From: Straminergon stramineum
Taxonomy: Eukaryota; Streptophyta; Bryopsida; Hypnales; Calliergonaceae
DNA: 64,000 bases
Assembly: GCA_963920665.1 (NCBI GenBank)
Contig: OY987266.1
Span: 2,361,001 to 2,425,000 of the forward strand
Direction of reading: 5' to 3'
Program-made: the position numbers and the translations under genes
In this document: piece after piece, positions 24,053 to 36,054 of the stretch
Numbering within the stretch: the first letter of the stretch is position 1
How the letters are laid out: each line of letters begins with the position of its first letter
The notes under the pieces: model-generated
The model's input: only the letters and a program-made list of their open reading frames with translations
What the model was told of the DNA's origin: nothing
The model's database searches: none

Positions 24053-25806
24053 TCAGGTGTATGCAGTCATGCCCACAGACGGACCACCTTGGTATGATTG
24101 CCAAGCCTCAACTCCCTGAGTACTCTTTGAGATAAGGAAATAGTAAAACTCAGTCCAGACCATGGTGATGAAAGTGAATGCCGAAGCCGCAGCAAACAGA
24201 CTCTTCTGCACTTGTTTGCACGTCACATTTGGCCCTGTAGTCGGGAACAAGCCCTTCGTCTGTATTTTGTTCTGGCTTGCACCTGCAAGCAGAGCTGCCG
24301 AGGCAATTATGAAGGACAACCTGCACACACAACTCACTGAAGGTTAAAGCTTACAAGCCAAGGTACAACGTACTACCCTCAATTCTTTTTTGGCTCAGCA
24401 CCAAGGGTTGGCATTGACAAAATCTACAATGAGATGTGAGGAGGTTTGAGTGAGTAGCGAGTCAATGACACACTGTTTTAAAGCCTCTACAAGCAAAGAT
24501 GCTCGGTATGATTGGGATTGGGCTACAACCTGCATCATAACATTGTTTACCAATGTAGTGAGGGGTCCTTTTGCATCCTTGAAAAGGGGACCCCTTCCAA
24601 TGAAACAAAATCAGTTAAAACAGGATGCAACCTTGCAGAGCGAGCCACATCAAGTGAAATATAGAACTAAAGTACGTCATCAGCAGGTAACAAGGAAGGA
24701 ATTATACCTGTTAAGGGAGGGGAGCTGAGGAACAAAGTTATGCAACGCTATGTTCAAACACCTTGTTATCACATTTTGTAAGCAACAAGTAGCGTACGAG
24801 AGTATGATAAAGAGCTTTAAACTAAATACCTCCATTCCCTAGGGTTTGGTGAGAAAACAAAGAATGCATGAGATATTCGAGAATGTGATGTCACAGAGAT
24901 ATAGGTGTAATTCGGTAATGTTCAAACCACAATTTTAATCCCTAAGTGCCCAAATTGCCAAAAGTAGCTGCTTCCAAATCTATAGAAGTTGAAACAAATC
25001 ATTTGAGAAGCTTCAGGAAAGGTACCAAAATGTTCAGTAGATAAATGACATAGAATCGTGTGATGGTGGCGCCATATTTACCATGAGAAAATGAACATTA
25101 AGACAGCAACGGTGCGGGCACCGCCAGGCTTGTAACCCTTTCCACAGCAGAGGCAGCGTGTGACGATCATGACAAACATTTGAGAAACCAGCAAGACAAC
25201 GAAAGCACCCGCCGCTAATCCAGTGGCAATGTCGGTAGTGTACTGACATTTCAAGGTCCCCATCTTCTCATCCACCACTGTGAGATCCCCCTGCAAACAA
25301 ACAAACAGACAGACCAAGTCAGACTCCTTCCCATTACAACACTCCGAGGATCAAAATCTTGCCACAGAGTTGCGAGCCCCCCTCTTGAAACATTTTGTGA
25401 AAAAACAACATGTTTGTGTTAGCCAACTTTGTTCTTTTCAATTCAGTACATGTGTGGCATATCTATAACAAAGCTAAAACAACACAAAGGGACATGTCAC
25501 ATGGATCATGGAGAAACATTATCTGAGGGTATCCAGAACCAAAATTGTACATATATAAATAGATGGCATATTATTCAAGGGCAACAAGCGCTTCATTAAA
25601 TTGGAGATTTATTCTCCGGCCAATGGTTTCTCCCTTTGATTTTCAAAAGCAGGTGATTGTAAACTATTTAGTAAGCAAGCACATATGTTGAGAATAGAAG
25701 TAACACTAACCGTGCTTCGTCTAGCCATAGCTCCCAGAGCCAGGCCGAAGGCCACATTGAACAGCACGAGGCTGATGCCAATCACCAAGCCGGACGCAGA
25801 ACCCAT
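24053..25806 (-). CDS. DUF1218 family four-helix membrane protein, three exons
   Basis: Plant-specific DUF1218 proteins are small membrane proteins; characterised members affect secondary-wall composition and vein patterning, and the biochemical role is unclear. Exons on the - strand are 25711-25806, 25082-25290 and 24053-24320, with GT-AG introns of 420 and 761 bases; the joined protein has 190 residues, the family's normal size. The start MGSASGLVIG leads straight into a hydrophobic helix (about 7-29), as in relatives. Further helices lie at about 53-76, 92-116 and 143-164. Conserved cysteines are C47, the cluster C78/C80/C81 in RCLCCGK, and C136. The second intron splits the Trp102 codon. 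No frameshift or stop is seen, so the gene looks intact. The second intron holds a TTAATCCC terminus-like sequence near 24927. Confidence 0.88.
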
Positions 25807-26637
25807 CTTGATTGGAATCAGTAGCTAATAGAAACAGTGTTTAGGGTTCACAACTCCAACTTCTTGCAGCTTCACAACGTTTCTGTCAACACTCACCAAT
25901 AACACAAGTTGTAAGAATACTCACACTCACCCAGAAGACCCCACCAAATCGCCCCCCCCCCCCCCCGCCAAAACAGAGTATTTTTGCTTAAAGTAACAGT
26001 GCCTTCCCAAATAACAAATTGAACCGCCGGACTCTCACTCCAATACCCCAAGTACGACCTGAAAACGACTAAGTTACTCTAGCTTTCTTGCAGCAACCAC
26101 TGTTCCTCACCAGATTACCCAATTTCTTGCACAACCCCAAACCTGCAGCACCTAAGACGCACTTGCATTGACAATGTGGCTGACCCTATTACCTACAACC
26201 TCTAAGAATTCCTCTTTGGATTGCAGCAGGAGTCGACCTTCACTCTGAAGATTACACTCCAAGAAACATGAAGTTAATTGATCGTTCTAGCTACCGGTAT
26301 TCAGCGAGTTCATGTTCCCTAAACAGAAACTGCAAACGGCACACAAACAGGAGGAGCTTTGTTTCAAAACCTAAGTGTACCAGCTGCAGCATGTGAGTGC
26401 AAATGTTGCAATGGTGGAATCATAACTCACGAGTGAGGAGCTTGAGAGTGGTTTGAGAGTGAGGGAAATGCGAGTCCTGGACTGGTCAAGCTGACGATTC
26501 TGACAAGCTACCGGTACTAGCTGCCTTCAAATTTGTGGCTAAATTTAGCAGAACTTCTAAATTAGCATAAATTAGCGGAAAAATGTAACTTTTAGGTGAG
26601 GCAACCCATTCCTGATCACCGCCTGATTTGGGCAACG
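25807..26637. promoter_or_regulatory. Upstream region of the DUF1218 gene
   Basis: This is the likely promoter and 5' leader for the - strand DUF1218 gene. It is less AT-rich than the surrounding intergenic DNA and contains a run of 15 C residues (25952-25966). I see no strong TATA box in the expected orientation. No other gene is visible. Confidence 0.4.
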
Positions 26638-26640
26638 TAA

Positions 26641-26955
26641 GAGCATCACCACCCGTCTTGCAAAATGCACGGTGATTTGGCTTGCAAAATATGGGGCCAT
26701 CCAATTTGCAAGCCAAACCATTCCACCCCTAGCATGCTACAAGTTCTCAAATTTGGATTGCTTTGCAAGGTCCATCCAATGGGCTATAGTGCTAAAGGTC
26801 CGTGCTTTGGAGGAAAGTATTGGTGCTCTTGTCTCATGCGGTTTGCAAGCCACGCTTTGGCTTCCAAAACACTGTCCTATTTTGCAAGCCACCCAAGGCT
26901 TTTGGCCTAGCCTCTGAACAAGTTCAGCCGTTTTGCAAGGTGGGTGGGGATGCTC
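26641..26955. mobile_element. MITE with TAA target duplication (Tourist/PIF-Harbinger-like), 315 bp
   Basis: Flanked by TAA at 26638-26640 and 26956-26958. Terminal inverted repeats of 25 bases, GAGCATCACCACCC... on the left against GAGCATCCCCACCC... on the right, match at 22 positions. A 3-base TWA duplication with a short non-coding body is typical of Tourist-type MITEs mobilised by PIF/Harbinger transposases. The word TTTGCAAGCC or its complement recurs inside. It lies about 830 bases upstream of the DUF1218 start and could influence that promoter. Confidence 0.75.
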
Positions 26956-26958
26956 TAA

Positions 26959-28246
26959 GGTGGAGTAATTTTGATCAAGAAGTGATTACAATGATTAATG
27001 TTGATATGGTTCCCAATGCAATTGTGACGCATTATGATTGGCTACAAGACTCTCAAAATTGCAACCAACCCTTGTTAGATTTTGCAACTAGCCCTTGGTC
27101 GAAAATAAGAAGGTATATATGACCATTATGATGGAGTAGAATCTTCAGCCCAAAAATTTATGATAATTATGTGTTGAGAAATAAAAATCTAAAAAATTAT
27201 GAAAATCTTATGAACTCCATTTGTGCACATGGGAAAATTTCCCACTATTGAAATCTCCTTTGCAAATACGTGTATATGCTTAAGTGGTCAGAAAAGAGAT
27301 GACCCATTTCCACCCTAGAGACTTCTTTCTTTCTGGTTAGATAGTTATGAGTAGTGATTAATTATGGCACAGTTCCCGATGTAGTTTTGGCACATTATGA
27401 TTTGCTATAAGAATCTCAATATTGCAAACAACCCTTGGTTGGAGATAGGAAGGCGTCTTTGACCAATATGGATCAAATAGAATCTTTAGCTAAAAAATTC
27501 ATAATAATTATATTTTGGAAAATTATGAAATGCTACCAAACTCTATTTCTATACACGGGAATATTTTTCCATTCAAGAGACCTCTGCTTTATATTTGCGT
27601 AATTGCTTAAGTGGTTGGAAATGGGTTGCTTGCCTATTCTGAGGTACAAATCATGGGTTTTGAATTTCTTTTAAAGTATGTTCAGTAGTGTTTGTGGATG
27701 ATTTTGGTCAAAATCACAATTGGGATTACTAGGAATTCTTACTCAATTACATAATTTGAACAATAACAATGAATTTATCATACTAATCCGATGTTTTCTC
27801 TTCTGTGAGGACAAGAACTAGGTTTACAAAGTGAATACGGGAAAAAGATGCATTTGAAATTGCTAGCGAGTAATGGTGAATAATGTAAGTGCATTGATAA
27901 TTGTCACTACCTTAATAGCAAATGAATTTCATTACAATTATTAGACATGTTAGTACCAAACTATTTTTATCAAGTTGTATTAGCCAAGTGAAAAAGGATT
28001 CCAATAAATTATAGCATGCATTATTTGGATATTATGTGAATAATTATATAATTTTAAAGTACAGACTCTTAGTGAATCAAAAATTGACCATGTCTCAACT
28101 CTCTCAAGGGTTTTCATGTTTTGATTTTCATACATCTTGTGTAAATAATATCGAGGTTTGAATGTTACTTTGAGGCCTTAATATAGGTGTTGCATTTTAG
28201 ATAGTGATAACAATAGTTGAGTGCATCTTACATGTAATTGAGACCA
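26959..28246 (+). repeat. Repeat copies flanking the piggyBac-like element on the left
   Basis: Two diverged direct copies of about 300 bases lie at roughly 26995-27300 and 27365-27630, sharing TGGTTCCCAATG/CAGTTCCCGATG, ACATTATGATT and TGCTTAAGTGGT blocks. A third, partial copy lies beyond the piggyBac-like element at about 34100-34285. The remainder to 28246 is AT-rich with nothing recognisable. Confidence 0.6.
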
Positions 28247-28771
28247 TTAACCCCAAAATGACCCTGAAGACATAATCTGTCCCCGACTAATTTTCAAAAC
28301 TAAATAATGAAGAATCAACATTGAAATAGGAAAAATTGTTAACTACAAAATTAAGGTGCTTTGAATGCTGAAAAAGGAGAAACTTCCCGATTCAACAAAT
28401 TACGTGGCCTTCATTTTATATGGCCTATACACCTTGGAGACCCTCCATTGCTGGGAAGGAAAAGACCGTGCCAGCGCGGATGGCTTAGCTTGGGTGACGA
28501 GGCCACGTCCGGAGAGAAGCCGTTGTAGAACTTGAGTTCGTCCTCTGGAACATAGCCGTTTCCGCCATAAGAAAACCATATTTTCGTGTATTCTCGGATT
28601 GTACACACACAAGGAACAATTTACAAAGAATATAGGACTATAGAGATGAGGACAAAGCTTAGGGTTTAGGGTGCTAGATTGTGAGCAGTCACTATGGAGA
28701 GGCTTTGGATTCGCTCAAGGACCACTCCAATGTGAGAGTGGAATTTTGGGGGGAGAGGCGGGGATTTTCTA

Positions 28772-29450
28772 GTGATGGCAACAATCAATGGGATGAGAGG
28801 ACAAAGGCAACAAAGTCACTATCCTATGCAAGAATGTGATTGCAAGCGGACAATCAAAGCTGGTATTGGGATTTGCAATTGCATTGTTTTAGCTTTCGTT
28901 TTGCACCCACTACTTGTGATCCCTGTACTTTCAACATCATTTGTATCTTTGCTTTGCTCTCGATTCTCAAGCAAGATGGAAAATTTTGGGAGCATCCAAA
29001 CTTGCCAATTACCACAATCACGAAGAGAGTAGGTGGAAGTCATTCACAATTGGTTGGTAGAGATCGAGACAATTGCTAGTCAGAAGAGCCAAATTCTCAA
29101 GTGCTTGGATAATTGCTTCTTACTCTCACTACCTCGGAGCTCGAAGCTTGCACATTTACTAGAGGTCTTGAAGGCAACACATTGGAGGATTTTGTTCTAT
29201 AGCAACGTTGCACACGTTTTGGGGTGGAAGAAGCGGCGTGATTTTTCAAACGAACTTTTCCAAGTAGTGTGAGAAATCTGGTTGGACGAGAATGAGCAAT
29301 CAAGGTTCGACGAAAGAGGTTGCCCGCCTCGCAGCACAGAAGCAATTGCTCATGCGGTCGCCTACGTGCAAGAGGTGGGTGAAGCGACAGCAAAGAGAGT
29401 GTTGAAGGACGCTGCCAATTTGTAGCAAGGACTCGCAAGAAGAGGGGCAA
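28772..29450 (+). pseudogene. Unrecognised second frame inside the piggyBac-like element, with stops
   Basis: One frame is mostly open from 28772 to about 29570, with in-frame stops at 29030-29032 and 29270-29272 and a further one near 29423. Its distal part has a protein-like composition (STEAIAHAVAYVQEVGEATA, then KRVLKDAANL). I recognise no domain. It lies in a different frame from the transposase that follows and could be an upstream exon or second ORF of the element, or chance. An equally long open frame on the opposite strand (29097-29450) weakens the case. Confidence 0.3.
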
Positions 29451-29567
29451 AGTGCAGCCTCACCAATCATTCAACACCCCCCCCTCCAAATCGCCATAGG
29501 GTAGAATTGTTCCCTGTCCCCCTACTGCCCACACCATAGGAAGGCGTGCGAATTCAAATTCCCTTGA

Positions 29568-32369
29568 CAGCATAGCGGCAACCGGTCTTCAACATCAGTG
29601 GCGCAGGAGACCGCACAAGCCAAAGGAAAGGGGAGGGGCAAAGGAAGGACGAAAGGGCAAGCAATAACAATAGACCGAGTTGTGGAGATAGGGGAGGGGA
29701 GGGAGATAATTCCTCTACCCTCTAGAAACCAAAAAGAGGACACGAAGGGAGTTTGGCGAGGGCGTGGTAGGGGAAGGGGCAAAACTTTGGAGGTTGATGG
29801 CAGTTGGTTGGAGAATTCAAAGGGTGGACATGCTCGTCGAGGAGGGAAAGGACACGATGTACAAAAAGAAAGTGGTAAGAATTCTAAGAGCCCACAATTT
29901 CATGATATTGGGACACCATCGGGTTGGAGTAGGCTAGCAATTGAGGTGGAGAAATCATTTTCACCTCACTGTTTCAGAGAACACGTATCCATGAATTTTC
30001 TTTTTCGGATGTAGGAGGAACGATATGGATTGGAGAGATTGGTGGAGGGTGAATCGATAGAGGGGCAACATTATGAATCACTTTGGAAGACAAATACGGA
30101 GGAAGGCACGGACATGTTAATGGATTGTAAAGAGACCCTTAGCTCCGGTTGTGATAGCGTAGAGCGACTTCGCTGCATTTGGGAAGGCAAACGCCCAACC
30201 TCAATAAATGGGGAAATTTGCAATTCGGTACACCTCCGAGACAGCCTCGACTGGTATAACTCATGCAGTGATGGGGGAGGGTGTATGCACATTGGCAATG
30301 ATTGTGCCCTTGATACAACAACACTTGCAAGTCAATCTGCTCTTGTGATACAAGTGTGGGTTCCACGTCCTTTGCTGGGATTGAGCCCTAGTGTTGGGTC
30401 AACGAACATCTTACTTGGAGAAGTAATGAGAGAATTTCAGCATGTGGTTACAAGAGCCATGATGTATAAAGTTGACTTTGGTGGAGTAATTGGGACTCAT
30501 GCCCTTGAGAAGGAGAAGTATCTTCCCGTGTTCAAAGGGGCTTTATTTGGTGCATTTGCAGGCCTTGAAGATGGTTGCCCCAAAGTTCTTGTGCAAACAC
30601 AAAACAACACGTTTACCTTAGAGCTGCCTTGTTATCTCCAAGATGGAGGGGACAAAAGCGACGAAGCAACAAATTGGAAGGTTGACTTCGTCAACTGGCA
30701 AGGAAATAGTGACTCAGGTAATTTCGATTGGGTCTTGTCTAATGATGGTAGTGAGCCGGAAGTTGTAGAGGACAGTGCCCTTGATGCCCCTAATTTAAAT
30801 TTTGAGTCACTTAGCTTTGAGCACCAATTTGCTCCCAAACATTGGGAGGACTTGAATACCACATTATTTTCGAATCACATCCCTTTCACAGGCCCAATTC
30901 CGGGGCCTGTTCGTTGCTTGTCTCGACGGCCAGTGGCTGCACACGAGTTCTTTGAATCATATTGGCTAGTAGAGACTTTGACCCGTATTTGTGAGCAAAC
31001 AAATCATTATGCTCGATAGGGAAGGTATAATAACCCTACCAAATCCAATGGCAGTTCCAATTGGGAAGATTTGTCACTGAGAGAGCTTAAGTCATGGCTT
31101 GGAATTTGTATCTACATGGGTCTCAAAAAGTTGCCAAACAATCGCTTGTATTGGGGCCGTAGGAAGTTCTTTGGTTGTCCTCTTGTAAAGGCAACCAAGT
31201 GTAGAGCTAGGTTTGAACAAATTTGTCATAACATACACCTGGTAGACAATGCTGCCTTAGTTCTAGACAAAATAGATGAGAACTATGACAAAATAGCGAA
31301 GGTCCGTTGGCTAATTGAGTCTTTTGTGCAAACATGTAAGCAATTATATAATTGTGAGCAACATGTTTGTGTTGATGAGATTATCATACCTCATCGTGGA
31401 AGGAGGTGCGAAATTAAACAATACATGCCTACCAAACCAGTAAAGTACGGGATTAAGGTTTGGTGTTGTGCAAATAGTAAGTCACGATATGTGTATGATC
31501 TAGAAGTCTACACTAGATGAAAGGGTCTAACCACTGAGAAGGACTTGGGCTTGAAAGTAGTGAAGGCTTTGGTCTTTGATTTGAAAGGATTAGGTCATGT
31601 GGTTGTAACAAATCGTTTCTTTACATCCCCACGTCTTTTTGATGACCTGTTGAAGGAAGGGTTCTTTGCAACAAGTACAGTCATGCCAAATAGAGCTGGG
31701 ATGCCCCCCAATTTGGCAACTTATTCTCGTGTAGCAGGTGAGCGTGGTGGTTTTATCATGTAGATGCATCGCTCGCGTAGCATGTGTGTAGTAGTTTGGT
31801 TTGACCGCATTCTTGTGTACCTCCTAAGTACATCTATAGACCCCATAGTAGAGGAAACCTTCTGTTTCAGGTGGACTAGGCATCAAGGCCAAAGGAAATA
31901 TGACACTTCCCCTATTCTTCTTGAGTATCAAGAAATGATGCGAGGAGTTGATTTGGTTGATCAATGTCGCATGGAATACACAGCACAACTTCGATCCCAC
32001 AAATGGTGGCATCGGTTGTTGTTGTTTATTGTTGATACAAGCCTTGGCAATGCCTACATTTTGTATAAGGCTCATGCAGTTGGCATTGGGCAAAAGCGAA
32101 TGATGTCCCGAATTGAGTTTCATTACAACATTGCCAACTGGTGGTGCGATCCAGAAGTGCAGCCTAGGCGTACCGGGGCCTCTTTCAACCAATGCGACCA
32201 TGGACTCTATTATTCGGCAAAGCATGAGAAGCTTCGTGCTAAATGCATCATTTGCAAGAGAAAGCAGATTCGTTATTGCCCTAGGTGCGCTGGTGCTTAC
32301 ATATGCGAAGGGTCATGTTATTTGAAGGTTCATACGATTCCAAAGTACTCCGCCAAAGTATTGAAGTGA
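29568..32369 (+). pseudogene. piggyBac-type transposase (DDE_Tnp_1_7), inactivated
   Basis: A single frame runs for about 930 codons with four in-frame stops: TAG at 30012, TAG at 31017, TGA at 31518 and TAG at 31761. No frameshift is needed. The start is unclear; the first ATG-initiated long segment begins at 30030. The N-terminal part is rich in Gly, Arg and Lys (GKGRGKGRTKG, WRGRGRGRGK). The transposase fold begins near 30880 (FTGPIPGPVRCLSRRP). The first catalytic Asp lies in VCVDEIIIPHRGR (31374-31376). The second, expected before RFFTS, is Asn here (AAT, 31611-31613). The third region MRGVDLVDQ keeps both Asp (31950, 31959), followed by KWWHRLLLF. The C-terminal cysteine-rich domain, CIICKRK..YCPRCAGAYICEGSC, is intact (about 32245-32320). 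Family identity is firm; it cannot be functional as it stands. Confidence 0.88.
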
Positions 32370-33722
32370 TATCATCTTGCAAGTTCGCGGCAAGAGCTTG
32401 GAGGAGTCATAGCGAGCAGGGCCACATCGTTTTACTCATCAGAGGACAACACAAGTCATCGTGATAGCAATTTTAATGTTGGGACAGTAGAGTATCTCGC
32501 CTAGCTTGGAAATTCGGTGGAGTAATTGGGTGGTGTAATTTTTAGGTCCTCCCTTTTTGTTGTGATTTAGCATTTGATTTCTATCCAACCTCTGGTTTAG
32601 ATAGGGTCATTGTAACCAACTGTTAGTACAGAAATCAAATGGTGACTTAGAATGCGGTCAACAAAATCTGGTTTCAATCATGCTTGCAGTTAGGTTAGGA
32701 CTAGAGATTTAGAGAATTGTTTTAGCCATTTTGAATCTATAGAATGCAGGTAGGAAGTATACAGAACGCCATTGTTGTTCATGATACTCTTTACTTTTTG
32801 TCAGGATTCATTTTTGAAGACTACTGAATTTGATGGCATTTACTTCAAATGTTTTTTGAGAATTGATGTAATTGTGCATAAACAATCTTTTAGCAAGGTC
32901 ACGGCACAATATTGATAGGAAATGTGCATAAATTGGGATGTTTGTCCATGCACGGTGAAGATGGATCAGAGGTCTCCTGTCCATGACCTAGAAGCTAAAT
33001 TCAGAAACAATTAGGGGTGTTTGGCACGATGTCTATGTACGTATCGCCACCTCATTCACGAGCCATGACAAGTCACATATCCTACACCTTTCTAACTTGC
33101 CACGCTTGTTTCCGGCTTGTTTCCACCCTTTCTTTCACTGGGTCAACTTGAGTTTGTTGTTCGGAATGACTTTACTGAAAAATGCACCATCTGATTTTTG
33201 CAAAAGTAGGCTCTACAGTTTTGTAAGTTTGTACCGCCTATTTCCACCATTTGGATCTTTGTCTACTAGTAAATATATTTTTCAATAAAAAAATGAAGTT
33301 TACACCCCTACGATGGAATTGCCAGACACTGTGAACTTCAACATTATTGTTCTGAACCTTCATTATTCTTGCCGCATTTTTTTTTGGCCTAAACCACTCT
33401 ACATGTCACCCTCTTTTCAACAAAATAAAAAGCATCTCAATCCACTACTTATTTGTCCTACAACACTAGCCAAAGATTTCCCATGCTCTAAGAACAACAT
33501 GATTCGACATTCCTATACACTGAAAACCAAGTCAATCTAATGCATAGACACGCAGAATTGGGTCCCTCGAAAATTGCAGCATGAACCTCACAAAATTTAC
33601 TTTTGATCAATACGGTTACATCTTCATTTGGTGGCTTTAATTAATTATTAAAAACAATAAATTGTTTGCCTCTCTAATACAGGTTGACAATTTGGGAAAT
33701 CCTAGGGTCGTTTTGGGATTAA

Positions 33723-34453
33723 CCAAAAGCATCCCCAATAGATTCGTACTTGAAATGTATAAGATTTAAAATATGAGAACCTATAAGGGATATTAAATAA
33801 ACCTATCATCAAAACTTTGAAATTTTTAGTTTATATATATAGTAGGCAAAAAGGGAATCCTGATTATGTGCTTAGAAAAATGAAGAAAATTTGTTGAATT
33901 TAATCTAAGTTATTTTATTAGAATGTATAAAAGTAAAACTATTTAAGACAACAAACTACCTTGAAAGGTCATTGTTGACATCAATTAGTAATAATAATTA
34001 TATTGAATGTTACGTGGAATTATAATTTATGGTTGTTTGAAAGTACAAAAATGAATGAAAAAATGTTTAAATAGATGAGACCTTGTATAAGGGATTGAAA
34101 TTTCTTCAAAAGCATGAATGCCTTATGAAAATTAAAAATAATTATATTTTTAGAATTAAAAATTTGGAAAATATGGAAATCTTATTAACTCTATTTTTGC
34201 ACACTAGAAATTTCCCCCCAAAAGAAACTCGCCTTCCGAGTAGGTGTAATCGCTTAAGTGGTTGGAAATGGATTGCCTCTCTTAAGTAGAGCCCCCAAAT
34301 GAACCCAAATAATGCAAATCATGCATGAACCAAAGAAAATAAGATCCAAAATAAATACTTCCCAACCCTAACACAAGCACAAGTAGTGCTCACAAATTTG
34401 CCACAAGCAACAATCTCTTTATTCCAACTTTCAACTCCATTTTCTAGCTTTTG
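33723..34453. other. AT-rich flank right of the piggyBac-like element
   Basis: Non-coding. About 34100-34285 is a partial copy of the repeat found left of the element (26995-27300, 27365-27630), sharing TCGCTTAAGTGGTTGGAAAT. The large element therefore sits among copies of an older repeat. Confidence 0.5.
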
Positions 34454-34457
34454 TTAA

Positions 34458-34679
34458 CCCCTAAACAACTCAGCAAACATTTTTTGTCCAATGAATGGCA
34501 AGGAATTCTCCTTTGTAAGACATAATTGCAACTATTCATCCTTAGAATGACAGGTGGAAAGGGGAGATGTTTTACAATACTTCGACTCCCAATGAATATT
34601 TTTGATTTTTATAACATAGATGATGTCACAAGGTTCCAAAATGGCTGATTTCCACAGTCACCAATCCAGCATTCAAGGG
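34458..34679. mobile_element. TTAA-flanked MITE-like element (222 bp)
   Basis: Bounded by TTAA at 34454-34457 and 34680-34683. Left end CCCCTAAACAAC; inverted right end CCCTTGAATGCT. The interior aligns with the 214-bp element at 14491-14704, and both copies end at TTAA in matching places. Non-coding. Confidence 0.6.
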
Positions 34680-34683
34680 TTAA

Positions 34684-36054
34684 ACAAAATGTCCCATAAG
34701 GGTGTTGCTATCTTATCTTATCCAATCCATCCAATTGTGTTGAAATAACATTCATGATTCTTGGCATCATGAAACTCAAACCTATGAGATTATGATTTGG
34801 ATGTATAGAACTCTCAAAATACAAGAATGCAAAGAGGTCCCCACCATGTGTATGGTATCACAACAAAAATTGAGACAAAAAAATAGAAAAGAGACGTGGT
34901 AATGGAAAAACAAATTGTTTTAGTTGACTTCCAAAGGTTGAGGAAGAAAAAATGAAGTGTGATTAGGTTTTGTCACAAAAGATGACGGCAAAAGGAAGCC
35001 TCACTTCCAAGGGTTGAGGAAGAAAAAGATGAGAACTGTGATTGGGTTTATCACAAAAGTTGATCACACTCAGAATGAAGCCGCACCATAGATGGCTTTC
35101 TAAAAGACGTGGTACGCCAAAGACCAGCAATGATGTTTTTCAAAAACTGTGTCCATGCCGTTATTACAGATCTCCATGTCTTTCGTTTCGTTTCTTATAC
35201 CTTGAGCTTTGCACTGCACTGATTGTATTGCAAAGATACCGTTGATCACTTACTTAAGGAAGTTAGGTCTATCCAAGATAGGAACAACCTCATGCCGGTG
35301 TTGCCTAGAGCCACTGCAGACAACAACAGTTCATCATGGTCACAGATCAAGAACTGAACAGCAGATGTACTGTACAAAACTGAGGGTTGTCAAAGGATTT
35401 GCATGGTCTACTCATCCATAGCAATAAGCTATATAAAACAAAAAATTGGTTTACCTCATGACCAGCTAGAAAACTAACCAGTGCAAAACAGTGCAAGGTA
35501 AACTCTGCAACATTTTTGTTTCTAGTATGAGCAGCCCTAATTGCGTAAATCCCATCCATTAAGTGGAACTGTGTAAAACAGTTAATTCCTAGAGCGTGAC
35601 AAGCTGTTCAAAAAACCCGATCCCAACAGAACATGAACGACAACGGCGTTCAAAAAGCTCAGAGGAGGATGTCCATGCAACGGAGATTCGGCTGTACCTG
35701 CTTCGTGATTTCTGTTATGAGTGACTCAACGGTTGGGACATAGAAGACCGCCCAATGGCAACCAATAACCGTCCATCAGCCTCTCCATGCCCACACCAAA
35801 ACAAAACAATAGAAAACTCCCTATACTTGTTGTGTAACACCAGCATCGCAATCTTACTTCCAATTTTCTGAAGCTACTGGACCTAGGCACTAAGAATTAT
35901 GGAAAAAAGAGAGGTTAAAAAGATCGTTGCACCTTGTTATGAGTCGTGGAAATCTCAAATTTGAACCCCACTGGCGCATGTAATAGAATTTCACCTGTGA
36001 ATTTCCAAAGTTCCTGACAAGTGTTCACAAGCAGTTGATAGAGTTAGTCTCGAG
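34684..36054. other. Intergenic sequence with a 76-bp tandem duplication
   Basis: Two units of about 76 bases start at 34927 and 35003 and share TTCCAA(A/G)GGTTGAGGAAGAA and a TTGTCACAAAAG-like block. From about 35000 the base composition becomes less AT-rich than in the repeat fields, which may mark gene-proximal DNA. No protein is recognised. Confidence 0.5.

Larger units (their letters stand above)
28251..33718 (+). mobile_element. piggyBac-like DNA transposon (5,468 bp) with both ends and TTAA duplication
   Basis: TTAA stands at both borders (28247-28250 and 33719-33722). Left end CCCCAAAATGACCCT and inverted right end TCCCAAAACGACCCT match at 13 of 15 bases. Inside, on the + strand, lies a piggyBac-type DDE transposase reading frame (29568-32369), now broken. 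TTAA target sites, termini beginning with CCC-type bases and this transposase family together define the piggyBac superfamily. About 1.3 kb on each side of the coding part is non-coding; both subterminal parts recur in the 812-bp element at 18891-19702. The element looks dead for its own transposase but could be moved by another copy. Confidence 0.87.

Noticed and set aside
29598..30014. Separate Gly/Arg-rich protein
   Set aside because: It is in the same frame as the transposase and is separated only by a TAG at 30012; better read as the N-terminal part of the broken transposase.
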